Origin: Straminergon stramineum
Lineage: Eukaryota > Streptophyta > Bryopsida > Hypnales > Calliergonaceae
Assembly: GCA_963920665.1 (NCBI GenBank)
Contig: OY987264.1
Coordinates: 22,610,906 to 22,674,905 of the forward strand
Reading direction: 5' to 3'
DNA: 64,000 nucleotides
The notes under the pieces were generated by a model, which worked only from the letters and a program-made list of their open reading frames with translations, was not told the origin of the DNA and ran no database searches. The position numbers and the translations under genes were made by a program. Shown in pieces: positions 49,810-63,382 of this stretch (its first letter is position 1; each line of letters opens with the position of its first letter).

Positions 49810-52300
49810 TAAAATTTGACACTCGTATATCATTTTCATTTGGGGATTCAATAAGGTTTCATATGCCCCTAAAATTAAAATGACAATGGCTTGGCTTGTA
49901 GGTGTGAAACCCACAAAATTAGACTCCTATTAACATCCCAAAATGCCAGAGGAGGCCTTCTTTGATCTTCTTGGAGTTTACTCAAAACTAAACAAAAAAA
50001 TCAAGTTTTCATAAGTTTTATCAAATTTTAACCCCAAAAGTCCTAGTGTCCCTTTGGGGAACAAAGTTGATTTCAAGTAGGCTTGTGTAACCTCAATTTG
50101 TTATACAATTTTCTGAAACTTTTTCTTAAGGTAGAAAATCACATTAGCTTTCATGGAATAGAATTTTTATTTTGATCAATGACTAGGAGCAAAAGTTATG
50201 CCACAATAAGCTCAAAACAAGGAATACTAGGCAACAAAAAGATACTCTAGTAGAAATGTTGTCCAGTGTAACATGTCTTTAATGACTAAATGTCTCTTGT
50301 AACATGTCTTTTGTGAGTCATTTGAAATCAATTTCTAAGTCACAAAAGACATGTTTTAGTTTCTAAGGATATATCTCATTGGACAAGATTTCTATAGTTA
50401 GAATCCACAAAAAAATTAAATACATCAATTTTTTTTCATAGATTATATTTTTGTCTATATGAAAAGCTTTGAACTCAATTTTCACAATTTCTAGGGAAAA
50501 AAAGTTCCACAAGGTTAAGCCGTGCTTGCTAAAACAATCTTAAATTTTAATATTAATGCGTTTCAATTCCACCTTATAGCTAGTAATGGTTTATTTTTTC
50601 CTTCAATCTCATACCAATGTCTATGAACTTAACAATTTTCTAAAGTATGAAAAACACTAATTTAAGAAAATATATATGTTTGTCTTAGACTTTCAACTCA
50701 AATCTTTAGCATAATAAATTTTAAAATAAAATTTTTAGTACAAAAAAGTCAAATAATCTAATCAAAGAATGTGCTCAAAATTCCACTTTCATCACTTTAA
50801 ATGCAAATATCTTGCAATCTATATAGTGAAAGTTTCCAATATTTTTTCCTCACATTTGTATACAAGTCTAGTACAAGATCTTATGGTTAGATATGCAAAT
50901 AAAAAAGAAATTTGTAAATTTTTTTTCTTTATAATAATAATGGCAATTTTGAGGGGTTTTTGATGAAAAAAGGGCTAAAGGACTTTAGGGTTAAAAATTG
51001 TACATGAATAAATTCAAACTAGATGCATCATAGATTACATAGGAAAAAGAAGCCCATACCATTGCTTATGGATTGAAAGATTATAATTTTTTTAATTAAT
51101 AGAGTTTTAAAATTGGTTAGGTATATTGAAGTCTTTCAATCCTTTCTTACATGTCAAATTTGAAATCGAGGTACTTAAAAAAATATAAGGTAAAAGGACA
51201 TAATAGGCATAACCACATTCAATTTATGGCATTATAAACCAACTCTACAATTTTTTTCAATGAATTTCCAATGTGGTTTTTCCCCTAAGATTTGGTGTAT
51301 TTGAATTCCATCTCCAAGATCTTCTAACACCAAGAATTCAAGATTTGTGACATTGGGATCCCCTTGTACAAAATCTTCAATAGGGAAATCAAATTTTTGA
51401 TGCCTAAAATAAACTTCAAAGGATATTAAACTAAATAAACTAAAATATGCTAAATAATACTTTGGTGAAAATGTATTCATCTTCAAAGTTTAAATGGCAC
51501 CGAAATATGGTGTCTTGAACATTTAGGAGTTAAAGTGGATACATGCCTTTGGATAACCTTCAACCCCCCATATTTGTATTTAAAAGGTGACCCTAATATC
51601 TATATAATATTTCCCAAGAGCCTCCTCTTCATTATATTATAATTTATGCATAGGCATCTTAGGATCTAAAGTAGGGACATGATCATGGTCTTAGGGTAAT
51701 GTGACTTTCAAACTATGGGTTGGACTCTCAAGGCTTTTGAAGAACAATTGAGAGTTGGAATGGCAAAAATTCCTTTGGAGTCCATGAACTACAAAGAAAT
51801 ATGGGTATTAAATAAAAGTGTTGTGTCAGTGAGCCACAAAGGGACTTTGCATTTAGAATTTATTTAAACTCTGTAGATTAATTTTACTAAGTAGCATATA
51901 TACTTAGAAGTTCAAATAAAAACTTACATACTCATATTCATGTTTTATTTGCCAACTATGATATTTTGTTACTCCTTTGGTTTGTAAATGAAATTAGAAA
52001 TAGAACCAAGCATTCTTACGTTGCAATGTAAGCTAAAGACAACAAATTTTTAGAGGTGGATGCTTCAAACACAATTTGTTTTGGAAGATTGTAGTTTTGA
52101 CACTTAAATATTTAGAGTGTTGTATTTTGAAATTCAAAAATTAATAGAGAATGGCATCCAACTTTTTTATAAAGGTATCATATTTACGGTATCATTGTTG
52201 TTTGTTGTTTCTATTAAATAGACTAACCTTAGAAGAACATTGAAGCCAAAAAATGTTTGATGGAAAATTTTCAAGATTATTATCATGTTGATATGAATAA
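49810..52300. other. AT-rich spacer with one unassigned frame
   Basis: This is mostly repeat-like AT-rich sequence. A minus-strand frame at 51232-51486 contains a phrase with protein-like composition (FDFPIEDFVQGDPNVTNLEF) but no motif I know. No other candidate was seen. Confidence 0.35.
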
Positions 52301-52316
52301 TGCACTGGCCAATGAC

Positions 52317-52694
52317 GCTAGCATGTGAACCTAGAAATGCAAGCCTATGAGCCTTGAGCTTAAGTATAAGTAGATTTTCTGCAACTATTGAAGGTTTTTA
52401 TAACATACATACTTATAATATGAATACCTTATAACCATGTAAGGTGCTTGTAACATAGGTAATTATAATATAAATATACTATAATCATGGAAGATGCCTA
52501 TAATATAGGTACCTAAATATAGACACCTATAATATAATTCGGCATTTATTTTATAAACATTCTATAACCATGGAAGGTGCCTATAACATAGGTACTTACA
52601 ACATAGACACCTATAATTATAAACATCCTATAACTATGGAAGCCTAGGCTCCTAAGCTCCTAGGCGGTTTTAGGTCCTAAGCTCACATACTAGC
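52317..52694. mobile_element. MITE, GCTAG-end family, copy 2
   Basis: The ends GCTAGCATGTGAAC and, on the complement, GCTAGTATGTGAGC bracket 378 bp of imperfect tandem phrases such as CTATAACCATGGAAGGTGCC and TATAACATAGGTACTTACAA. It is related to copies at 22262 and 56020 and is expanded internally. Confidence 0.65.
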
Positions 52695-52796
52695 AACTAT
52701 GATGCATTAGTTAATGGTGTTTAGATTGGATCATTTTTGACAAAGTACCATGGTAATAGATCTCATCTTTCTAGGACTAATTAAGCAATGGTTTAA

Positions 52797-53385
52797 TTAA
52801 CCCCTAAAGGACTGAATGACCATTGAACGTACAAAGATAATCTTAGGTAGGTGCATATGAAGTCATTTTCCAACAAATGTTCTTCAAATTTTAACTCAAA
52901 TTGTGAATATGTACCTCCTAAGTGGGAATATTATTTTTTTCCGATTGGGTACTCAAATTAGAAGCTGTTATATTGCCCTAAACTTTTTAGGTAGCTTAGG
53001 TAGTTTCGGTAGCATGTGCAAAACACCTCTTCTACTTCTAAAATTTGGCAGGTATGTAACTTACATGACTCAAGATGTAAATGTCAAAAAATAACCATGT
53101 GGAGTGTAAAAATCTAAGTCTAGGAGGAGTTAAAGGCAACTAGCCTTGTTGGACAAGGTAAAAAAAAACACTTTTTCTCCTAACTTCAAACATTATAATC
53201 TTTCAATTTGTTGGGTCAAAGTTTCTGAAAAATTTTCCCTACATTCCCATAGTAGTCTAGTACAAATTTGTATGGTTGACTTTTGAAGAAAACCTTTTTA
53301 TTTTTATTTTTTTTCTCACTGTCCTAAATAGTGACAATATTTCTCAATTTGTGCCTAAAATGTGCCTCAATCCTTTAGGAGTTAA
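52797..53385. mobile_element. MITE-like element with TTAACCCCTAAAGG ends
   Basis: TTAACCCCTAAAGG at the left end and TTAACTCCTAAAGG as the complement of the right end bracket 589 bp of AT-rich non-coding DNA. Confidence 0.55.
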
Positions 53386-53700
53386 TTCTACGGGGCTCAT
53401 CATTTCATATAATATGTATTAGAACATATCTTGTTACAAGGCAATAACACTAAAAAAGAATTCATAGAGAAAATGATTGGATGTTGTAATGATTTAGCAA
53501 GGAAAAATCATGATGGAAAAATTGTGCAGATGAAAACATGACGGACATGGTACATTTAATATATGTGATGGACATAGTACAACATCAATGTCTTTGAAAT
53601 ACACGTGGTGTCTTTAGATTATCAAATTTTATGCATTCAAAAACATATATTTATTAAATTCATTTCTAAAAATTAATGTCAAAGCCTCAAATATCATTCA

Positions 53701-53934
53701 TTAACCCTTAAATGTCGACTCGGACGTTTTGTGTCCAATGGATGACAAAGAGTTTCTCTATGTAGGACAGAACTGCGACTATTCATCCTCGGAATTTTGT
53801 GAGAAAATCGTAGGTCTTCTACAGTAGTATGATTGACTTCCAATGAATATTTTTGGATTTTAGGAAGTAGATGATGTCACATGGTGCGAAAAGGGAGTAT
53901 TTCCATGGTCACCAATCAATCCTTTAAGGGTTAA
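53701..53934. mobile_element. MITE with perfect TTAACCCTTAAA ends
   Basis: The 12-bp ends (53701-53712 and 53923-53934) are exact reverse complements. The 234-bp interior is closely related to one arm of the foldback element at 46684-47109 (GTTTTGTGTCCAATGGATGA, TATGTAGGACAGAA, GTAGATGATGTCACATGGT). Confidence 0.75.
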
Positions 53935-54968
53935 TTGATCCAAAAAATGAACCCTACAAATCAATTTGTTGAATCATGACAAATTTTGAGACCTTCACAC
54001 TATAAGCAGCACCGAAAGTCTTCATTTTAGGCAATGAGTTCACACCCTCTCTGCGTAGACTTCGAAGTTGGAAATGATTCTTGAGCTGAACAACCTTAGC
54101 CGTTGTAATTGCATCAGGTTGCAATGCAAATATCAATTGAAGTATGATAGTCTACTCTAAATCCACTCATCTTCTAAAGACTGTCCCTAGCCAGGTTCTA
54201 AAATGGACATTAACAAGTTGTAAAATGCATGTGTAAAGTATTGAATGTTTTGTAAATGTGTCAGAGCAGTTGAAAATCTGTCAAACGTTCCTTTATACTT
54301 TGCTAGAGGATGGAATAAGAGCCAAGGTGGGTCCATTTCTGAAATGTTTACCTGTGTTCAAAAAAACTTTTCTCCCCCAACTTTGAATGCTAATATATTT
54401 CAATCTCTATGGTCAAACTTGATAAAAATTTTACCACATGATGTCATACAAGTATAGTACAAGATCCTCCAGTTGGATTTTTGAATTTTGAATTTTTTTT
54501 CTTTCTTAAAAGAATGCAGCAAAAATGACAATTTTGAGTGATTTTTGTCAAAAAATAGGCCTTGGTCCTTTACGAGTTTAGTTTAGTAAAGGTCACATTT
54601 TGGAACCCTGTCTATTACTTTCTACATGCTGCGGTGCTTGTTTTTGGTGAAGCAATATCTTTTATCAGGCGACACATGTGTGGGTTTTGTAAGGCCTACG
54701 ATCAAAAAATAGAAACCTATGGCAGAATTCTTTAAAAATTCATAAGTAATTCAAAAATGCTCCGAAAAATATGAAACCACTTGGGTTAGATTCCACATCA
54801 ATTTTTCTTTGAGTGGAAAATAAGGAAAAATATTTTCGTGCATCGAAGATCCATCAAAAAGGCCGACCAGCCCTTAAATGCACGGTTTGTGAGCAGACTA
54901 CCTTAATGTATTAGGAATGTGATTAAAACTCATGGTTTGGGTGAGCTGGATCATTCAATACATTCATT

Positions 54969-55198
54969 TTAACCCTTGAAAGACCCATGGGGTCCCTCGA
55001 TACAACCTGTATTTAGCTTTATAACTCTTCAATTGTGGTTTAATAGATGAGTTATGATACATTTTTGTTTACATACTCTCATGATCATTAATTTACTTTG
55101 AATTGAAAAATATTTGGTCAATGTTTCCCTTATCAAATACCATCAAATACATAATATACTATATGGCCGCAAAGGGCTTTCAAGCCCTTCTAGGGTTA
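54969..55198. mobile_element. short element with TTAACCC ends
   Basis: TTAACCCTTGAAAG at the left and TTAACCCTAGAAG on the complement of the right bracket about 230 bp. It is a smaller member of the TTAACCC family. Confidence 0.45.
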
Positions 55199-55608
55199 AA
55201 GCTTTGGATGAAGAAATAGGTGCAAATCTATATTGGACTATTGATCAAAAGGTTAACTTTGAGTTGGCACGTGAAGGTCGAGTGGGATCACATTTAATTT
55301 TGCCGGTGCCTTCTCCCATTGTCAAAATTATGTTGAACTTATTGAACAAATTTGAAATTAGAAGATTTGTCCAAAAAGTCATGAAAATGTCACTATTCAT
55401 TTGGTCTCTATTGGCTCAATTACTTCTTATTCTAAATTTCATTGAATTCTTAGTCAAGTTGTATTTTTCTTCTAAAATGATAATTAGGATGATAGCAAAG
55501 CATGAAAGCATGATTATATGCAAACTAATAATTACATTAGATTATCATCTTCCTAGATTGAGGTTTTATTACATCCAACCCTTCTATAAAGAGGGATTGA
55601 AAACATAA
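55114..55608 (+). other. unassigned 164-codon open frame
   Basis: The frame overlaps the right end of the preceding element. Its middle part, with TIDQKVNFELAREGRVGSHL, looks more protein-like than chance for such AT-rich DNA. No family recognised; it could be a captured gene fragment. Confidence 0.2.
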
Positions 55609-56019
55609 ATCTTCAAATGGTACATTAAGATAAAAATGGAGTTTATATGTATTCCATTTTCATTCTTACTTGGTAGCCTTGTATGAGCGGTTATTATTTG
55701 AAGTTTTTTCATATGATTTAGAAACAGAAAAATCTCTCATTACACTAGGCAAAATTTAAGAAGTTGTTTGATTGAAGTTGAGTTGTTCTTGGCACTAGCA
55801 GAGAAGACCAAACACCATGATTTGAACAACCAAACAAATTAACAAAATGTACTGATGTAGACAATTTTCAAGACTAGTTGAGTTTCAAGTTTAACAAGCA
55901 ATATTGGTATAAGTTGGACTCAATTTGTGTTGGGTAGCAACATGTGATGCCAAAACTCTATGTGTGTATGTTTGTTTTGTGATTTCACCCTTGTTAGCTA
56001 CATCTATAGTAGCAACAAT

Positions 56020-56038
56020 GCTAGTGAGTGAGCCTCGA

Positions 56039-56074
<36 letters not shown>

Positions 56075-56162
56075 CAACCATTGAAGATGTTTATAATAAT
56101 AAGGGTCTATAATATAGGCATGTATAACATAGGTGTATAGTCTTCTAGGCTCATATGATAAC
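56020..56162. mobile_element. MITE, GCTAG-end family, copy 3, with (TA)n
   Basis: Left end GCTAGTGAGTGAGCCTCG; right end on the complement GTTATCATATGAGCCTAG. It is 143 bp, including a (TA) run at about 56042-56072 and the family phrase TATAATATAGGCATGTATAA. Confidence 0.55.
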
Positions 56163-56169
56163 AACCTTA

Positions 56170-57378
56170 TCTAGACCTCAAATTCCAAACTCTCTAGATT
56201 AAAAATTTTATTTTTTATTTAATTTTCATTATTTTTTTCAACCAAAAAATAAAAATAAAAATTTGAATTCATTTTCTATTATTTTCCAAAATATATATCT
56301 TTTCTAAATGCACACGTGATAACAATTGATATAAAATGTGTGATTGTATGTTATATTCATATGCAATTACATGCATATGTCATATTTGTCATATGTATCC
56401 TAATGTCAATATTTGTATTTGTATCCCACACTTATATGCAATGCCTAAATGCCTATATGCATATGTATATCAGTATATCAATGAATACCATATATCCATG
56501 GAGAACATAAAATAAATACTTTATGAGGGTGGTCAAGGCCAAGTTTTAATTTTTATTTGCTAATATTTGGGGTGCAAGTGGGTTGTCTCTTTTTATTAGT
56601 AAATCCAAATGTAACATTATTCAACAAGTTCCTACTTGCATTTACAATTGAAGTTTTTCTAAAAAAATTCAATTTTTTGTGCACCACCATAACTCATAAC
56701 TACATATGAAGAAGAATGTACCAATAGAGATAAAAAGAGAAGTTACACTAGCTATTTATTACTTGCTAAATATGCTCATCTTAATGAATTCTAGGCTTTT
56801 TAATAATTATATTTTTGGTGTCATTCTACAAAGGCTAGGGCAAAGTGGATTTTTATAATTGCTAATAAAAGTATATTATATGATTTATCAATTTAATTAC
56901 ACGAATTTTTTCATCTCACAAGTTTTCATTATCAAGATATGAAGAAATATGAGGCAATGTTGACTTGATACATTTTGGCCATAAGTACAAAAGGTTAAGA
57001 AATTGTATAAAAATACATTAAACATAAATAAAAATACAATGTACTAGATGGAATGCAATTTCCAAATATTTACACATAGTTGTTGTAATAAACTTTTTAG
57101 GACTATTTTTTTTAAAATTTAGAGGGATGATGCAATACTGAACCTTTTTCAAGATCCTTCTAAGTAATTCTCTATGAAATTTTTTGGAAAAAAGAAATTT
57201 GTAGAAATTTTAGTTCAAAGGTATAAATTGATTCCTTATCAATTTCTAACATTTCGTGTGCAACTATTCAATACATAAGATACCAAAAGGTTAGAAAAAA
57301 ATTGTTTCCTTCATATGTTTTGTTAAAAAGATCCAAATGAAACAAAAAATTATATTCTATCAATTAATGAATCATAGC
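56170..57378. other. AT-rich spacer downstream of SERRATE
   Basis: No gene seen. It should contain the 3' untranslated end of the minus-strand SERRATE gene immediately below 57379. Confidence 0.4.
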
Positions 57379-60300
57379 TCATAAACTTCTATAATCAATC
57401 ACAGTTACATCATCTTCTGGTTTGTCAAGGTCATGATAGCTGCATTCAATAGATGTACAATTGTTAATGTAATTGAAATTTTTGAAAAACATAATACAAA
57501 ATTAACCTTTACATTCATAAGCTTTGTATATTCCTAGTACTTGAAGGTGGACAAGCTAATCAATGTTCAAAACACAATAGAAACAAATATTTTCAAAAGA
57601 TTATTATTTTTTATTTAATTAAGATTTTTTCAAAATGATATATATTTCATTTTTTAAATTGAATTTTTATTTTTCAAAAATACCTTCTAATATTTCGAGG
57701 ATCTTGATTCAAAACATGGGGTGGAATCGTTAAAGATGAGATATTCAATAATCCACTTTCCAATAATGGATTTGACTTTGGTATTTTATGATTTGTAAAT
57801 GGTCCTTCTTCATTATTAAAAACTTCGTGACCAAAACCACAATGGAAAGGATCATGTGCTTCTATTAAAAAACCCATGGCAATTCTTGAAGGAGCTGGTA
57901 CAAATGGACCTAATGGACTGTACATACAACTTAAAAGATTATAAAATTACACAATCTTGTTGCTTGATGAATTAAGCTAAATTATTACGTGGTTTTAATT
58001 TAGTGAACAAATAAACCCATTTTGAAGTACAACAAACACTTAGATAAGTAAACTTTGTTTCAAAAAAAGAGGTTAAAAATGACATATTCTTAAATGTCAA
58101 TGAAAGAATAGATAATTAGCTTACAATCAATCAACTTACCCAGCACCAGGGACAGGCATAAGCACTTGAGGTGAACAAGGTATGTCATGCATATACATAT
58201 TGTTTGATAATCCTTGCAAAGGTTGACCATTGAAATGATCAAACATAAAAGGATCCATTGGCAAATGTTCAAAGCAACTTTCAATATGTCTTCTTTGAGA
58301 AATGTTTGGTCTTACATTTCCCAATATTGGAAAGATTTGAGGTGGTGGAGAATGTTGAGGTGCCTTTAATAAATCAAGCTGTGATTTTTCCTTTTGACTA
58401 TCACAATTGAAATGTCCATTTTCTAAAATTCTTGGACATTCTTGAGTATGATATGGATTGCTTTTGGTGTCACAAGGAGGATGGACTTTTTCACTTAATG
58501 CATGTTTGTCAATAGATTCTTGTTTTTCAATACACCTAATTGAAGTCTTAGAAAGACTATGTCGATGGATTTTTTTACTTTTGTCACAAGAGCTCTATGA
58601 CACAATGTAAAGAAACCATCAAAATATATTCTAGAATCTAAATAATAATTGGTTGCAAAAATCTAACTTTTATGAAATTCTTGTTTTGTATTTAAAAATA
58701 AATACAAACAAGATCTTATTACAACACAACATTTGTATAACATATGAAGCTATGTAAATGTTGACCTCCTTAATTGATTTTCTTAATGCTCAATTCTAAA
58801 TAATATATGAAATTAATCATTAATTATTAAAAAATGATGTAAAATTGAATTATTAATTTGTATACATGAGCATGTTGCAAATGCATTGACGCCTTGTGAT
58901 TACTTCCAGGAGCATCTACATCACTGGAAATTAAATGGTGTCAGATTTAAGAAGATTTATAAAATGGTATCTCAATCTCATAAAATGAATACAATTTAAT
59001 TTAATTTCATATTGTTGATACTTGAATTCTAAATCCATGTAGAACTTGTATTTACTTCCTTTATTTCAAAGTTAGAAATTTAGAAAAGATCACCCTTTAA
59101 CATTAAATTGATTGAATGTTGAAGATCACCCTTCAACATCAAATAAATTGGATATCATTTGCTTATAATACAAATATGTTATTAAATAATATTTTTAAGA
59201 TACTTTTTATAAGTTGAAATGATATACATTGAAGAATACATGCAATCTATAAACATGACCTTGTGTAATTTTCCTTAAGAGTTAAAGTATTTTTCAAAAT
59301 AAACAAAAAAAAGTCAAAGCAAAATATAGCAAAGTTTCCATAAGAGCAATGACATATAGTTAATTCACCTCATATAATTTTGAAAGTACAACTTTTCTTG
59401 TGCCTTTGTAATGACTTCATTTATTAAGTCTGAATGCTTTAACTTCAAATGTTTATGAACAAATTCTGCTCCATGGAATAGCTTGGTGCATCCCTTTATA
59501 CTACATCCATATTTCCACCCATACTTTTCATCGCGTATTTTACGAACAAAGGGATCTAAAGCATCACTAGTTTTAATTTGCAATATATCTTTCCCAAGCA
59601 TGGACTCAATCACATCACCCGTTTGTAGCCTTCTTTGCCAAGTTGTCTCTAACTTCTTCTCCCATTCTACAAATGTTGTATCTTCTACACTACTTTCATT
59701 GATTTCAACCTTTGGTGGACCTTTTAACCAATTCTTCTTAGGCTTTTCTTTGTATTCCATCATTCCATAGTAATCCACAAAATGAACACGCCATAAGTAT
59801 TTACGCAAAATCTCCAAATGTTCAATATCTTTTAACTCTTTAACATGTTTGCAAGAACTTAATATCACTAATGGGCCACCACCAATCATGTCAACTTCAG
59901 AATCTTTGCCTACCAACAAAATATTTTCTTCAATCCCTTTTTCACCATCCAATTTTTTTATGAGAGACCTCTGAATATCAATGTCACTTGATATTCTTTT
60001 TAGAATAGAAGAGTTTGAATGTATTGAAAGAGAATCATTGTATTCTTGTGTTAAAGAATTTGGTTGAGACAATTTTATCCTCTTAGTTCCATAGTCTATG
60101 TCACTATCATGTTCCTCTTTTGTTGATGATTGTACATCTATAATTCTGCAATACCCATATTTTTTTTATGAATCTATTTTATTATTTATATTATGTATTG
60201 TATATAATCCATGTGGAAGTCACAATTATCAATGGTCAAAATGACAAATGAATAGAAATTTTATTTTGTGAGAATGCAATTATCCATTTCAATTAATTAA

Positions 60301-63300
60301 ACTTTATACATAACTTACAAGCAAAGTAAACAAGTTTGAAGTTCTAATATAAATTCTTTTGCTTGAATCTTCGCATCCTCATTCCTTCTACAATATTGAT
60401 TTCCAATAGAAGAAATGATTGTCTTATTAAAATAAAATAAACATATTCAAATATTATACAATAAATCTCTTAAATTTTTGAATAAGAACTGCTATATACT
60501 TTTCAAATTTTGAAGTTTACTAAGTAAGCATTTAATCACCTTATTGATAGAGCTTCAAGTCTTGTTGGATCATATTTATCTCGCAACCTAATGGTGAATT
60601 TTTCTTTGTTCAATTTTTAGTCAATTTATATTCATTCAAATTGTTCTTCAATTATGATATTATACGATATATACAAAAAAAACTCATGAGAAGATAAATA
60701 ATTTATAAACAAAATTAACCTCTAAAGCCTACCAATCATTATTTTTATGTTTTTTGAAATATGCTCTCTTTTTGGTTGTAATATAATCATTCTTGTATGC
60801 TTCATACCTACAAGCCAAGTTCATTTTTATTGAAAGATTGTAACTATCTCATATGTTGCAATATAAATAATTTTTTGTATTGAATGTAATTTCAAATGTA
60901 AAATATGAAGAAAAGGATGTTTTTTTGTTTTCAAAAATATGATATTTTAGTGAATACTTCTTTCATGTATATTGAATGTAATACTTGATTTTACCAACTA
61001 TTTGAATTTTTTTTATAACACTACTAAATATACTTCATGAATTAGAAAATGATTAATTTCCTAAATTTATTTTTTCTAAAATTAATATTCTTCATGTTAA
61101 AAATTCATGTGTTTGAAATTTACCTACATTGAGCTTCTTTTGGTGAAATGTCATCTTCTAATTCTAAAATGAATTGTTTATATGTCATTGGACTCTCTCT
61201 GCACATAACATGCCCATCATCAAATTTTGTTAGTAATGAAATTGTTCAAAGAGCTCAAAACATACTATGTTAATATAAAAAATCATCACATTAAATTTTA
61301 GTCATTATAATACTTAAATAAACTACTTGTATTTTAATGTTGAGAATTATTTATCAATATTAGTGGTTGGTAAGCCAAACTTACCTTCGTGAAGTATGAG
61401 AATTACCATAAGTGATAGTGGTATAAGAATTCATAGTAAAACCTGAAAATCTTAAAATGATCAAATTACAATCAAATACTTTAAAAAATTTATATCTCAT
61501 TCCTTTACTATAAATCTCATAATACATTATACTACTTTATTTTAATTTTAAAAATAATTTTCAAATTTAATTCATTTAAAACTTATCCATCTTTGCAAAG
61601 TTGTATCATGAAAATAAAATTTATTCTTTTTTTTTGAAAAAATATTCATTCATTAATATTATTTTAAGAGATATCTTGTTACTACTAATATTTCAATAAC
61701 AAAACACACCATATAACCTTGAAAATTTGAACAATTTGATTTATTTTGATCTTCCATTCTTTTTGGCAAATATAGTCCTGATCCATCAAATCCTCCCATC
61801 CTGTAGTTTGTGAAAGATGCAATTAGACCTTAAATTTGTTTCAAAATATATCAACCCAAAAAAATTAAATTAAATTTGATTATAATTCTTAAGTAACTAA
61901 TAATCACTAGAAAAACAAAAAAATTGACAAATTGAATGAGATAAATTCATTAACAAATGTCACTTTGGTGTAAGTGGCCAAAATCATTTGTGGGATAACT
62001 TCAACATCTTTTGGAATCACCATGACACTATGAAAGTAGTTACCTTGTTAGATGACATTTTGAATTAATTTTTATTAATTTTTATTTTTATTCTAATTGA
62101 CATTTTCCAAATGATATTAAAATCAATGAAGAATCATCATTTAACAAGCCAAGGTAGTTTTTTTTAGTGTGTATTGAGCTTTTGTTACATGGAATTGTTT
62201 TATCTATTTCAAAAACCTTCTATAGATGTTCAATGTACTTTCAAACTAAAGTGAATCAAGCAAAATCAGACACTAATTGAACATTAACCCCTAAATCCCA
62301 AGGTCTTTTATTCATTAAATTCCACTCAAAATTGCCATTTCTATCTCTAAGTGCAAAAAACCTTAGGAATTATTTTGGCATATCTAATTGTAGGATCTTG
62401 TATTAGATTGGTATCAAAAATTTGTGAAAGAAATTTCAGAAACTTTGACTATGTGGATTGGAAGATATTTGCATTTGCAATGAAGAAAATAATTTTTTTG
62501 CACCTTGCCTACCTAAATTTTAAGGCTTTGAATCTTCTTAGCTTAAAATTTTTGCACTACACATGTTGAATTTAAACTTTTTTTCTCTCTTGAGTTGAAT
62601 GTCTATTCAATGTCTAACTTTCTCTTGAGTTGAATGGGCACAATCCTAGTATACGGCCCCCAGGATTCAAACCTGTGATCCTTAATTATACCTGGTATTC
62701 TAGAAGGTAGGTAGACTTCTTGATGTTTTCAAAGTGCTCATCACTTGAGGCACCAGAACCAGATAAAGTACGTCCTTATATATTGAAAAAATAATTTTTG
62801 TTTGTTCTTCAACAATGGGACTAGCATTGTCACTCAGTACTTCGTGAAAGGATGTGCAATGCTTTAAACGAGTTCATGCAGAGATGGGAAGAAAAAGAAA
62901 ACTTGCAAAAATGAAAATCTGATGTCTAGATTCTTCTAAAAGGATTAATATTGTTCTCATCCATTTTGGCGACATTGCTGGACTGAGGAGTAAGGATGCT
63001 CTTACCTGTTGTCATTTGCAAATCCTCGCCCACCTTCATCTCCGAAGCTCAGTTTTCTGCGACTCCCTTCGAAGACGACATCTCTGCGGCGTTTATACGG
63101 AGGGGAGCGTCGGGAAGATGGGCTGTGACGCCGATCCTTGTCGACGGCAGGGGGCGAGGTGCTCTGCCGGCGCTTGTAATCTCGGTCTCTCTCTTTCCGA
63201 TCGCCAACTCCCAAACACTCCTGACTACTCCTGGTGTGAGTCCGCCTCGGCGCTCGCTCCTCTTTCTCAAATCGCCGCTCTGTCGCGTCCCGCTCTCGTC

Positions 63301-63382
63301 TCTTATCTTCTGCTCCTCGACGATCGCGTCGACTCTCTTCTTGTCTAACAGGTTTCGGAGGAACGTCCATCGCTTCATCCAT
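57379..63382 (-). CDS. SE: SERRATE (ARS2-type zinc-finger protein)
   Basis: SERRATE is a nuclear C2H2 protein that works with DCL1 and HYL1 in pri-miRNA processing and with the cap-binding complex in splicing. Minus-strand exons: 63382-63006, 61800-61718, 61442-61385, 61198-61124, 60807-60733, 60587-60540, 60387-60319, 60145-59369, 58923-58866, 58594-58140, 57917-57684, 57439-57379. All phases close to 789 aa (Arabidopsis 720). The N-terminus is Arg/Ser-rich (KDRRHSPSSRRSPPYKRRRD). Then come MTYKQFILELEDD, RKYLWRVHFVDYYG and ALDPFVRKIRDEKYGWKYGC. The zinc finger has Cys 476/481 and His 494/499, followed by EKLYFQNYM. The tail is MPVPGAGPLGPFVPAP and then DDVTVIDYRSL, the conserved end. The region between finger and tail (exons 9-10) lacks the usual Arg/Gly-rich stretch and is diverged. 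Exon 1 is GC-rich; the others are AT-rich. Confidence 0.96.
62586..62636. repeat. 16-bp direct repeat at 35-bp spacing
   Basis: TCTCTTGAGTTGAATG occurs at 62586-62601 and 62621-62636 inside SERRATE intron 1, right next to the tRNA-like segment that follows. It might be a target duplication of a small insertion or slippage. Confidence 0.6.
62640..62770 (-). mobile_element. possible tRNA-derived SINE fragment
   Basis: The minus strand has GGTTTGAATCC, a good match to the polymerase III B box. Upstream, GGTGCCTCAAGTGATGAGCA could be a degenerate A box at a suitable distance. There is no complete tRNA cloverleaf. It is located in SERRATE intron 1. Confidence 0.4.

Noticed and set aside
62640..62770. 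A functional tRNA gene
   Set aside because: Only B-box-like and weak A-box-like words are present; no acceptor stem or anticodon arm can be drawn.
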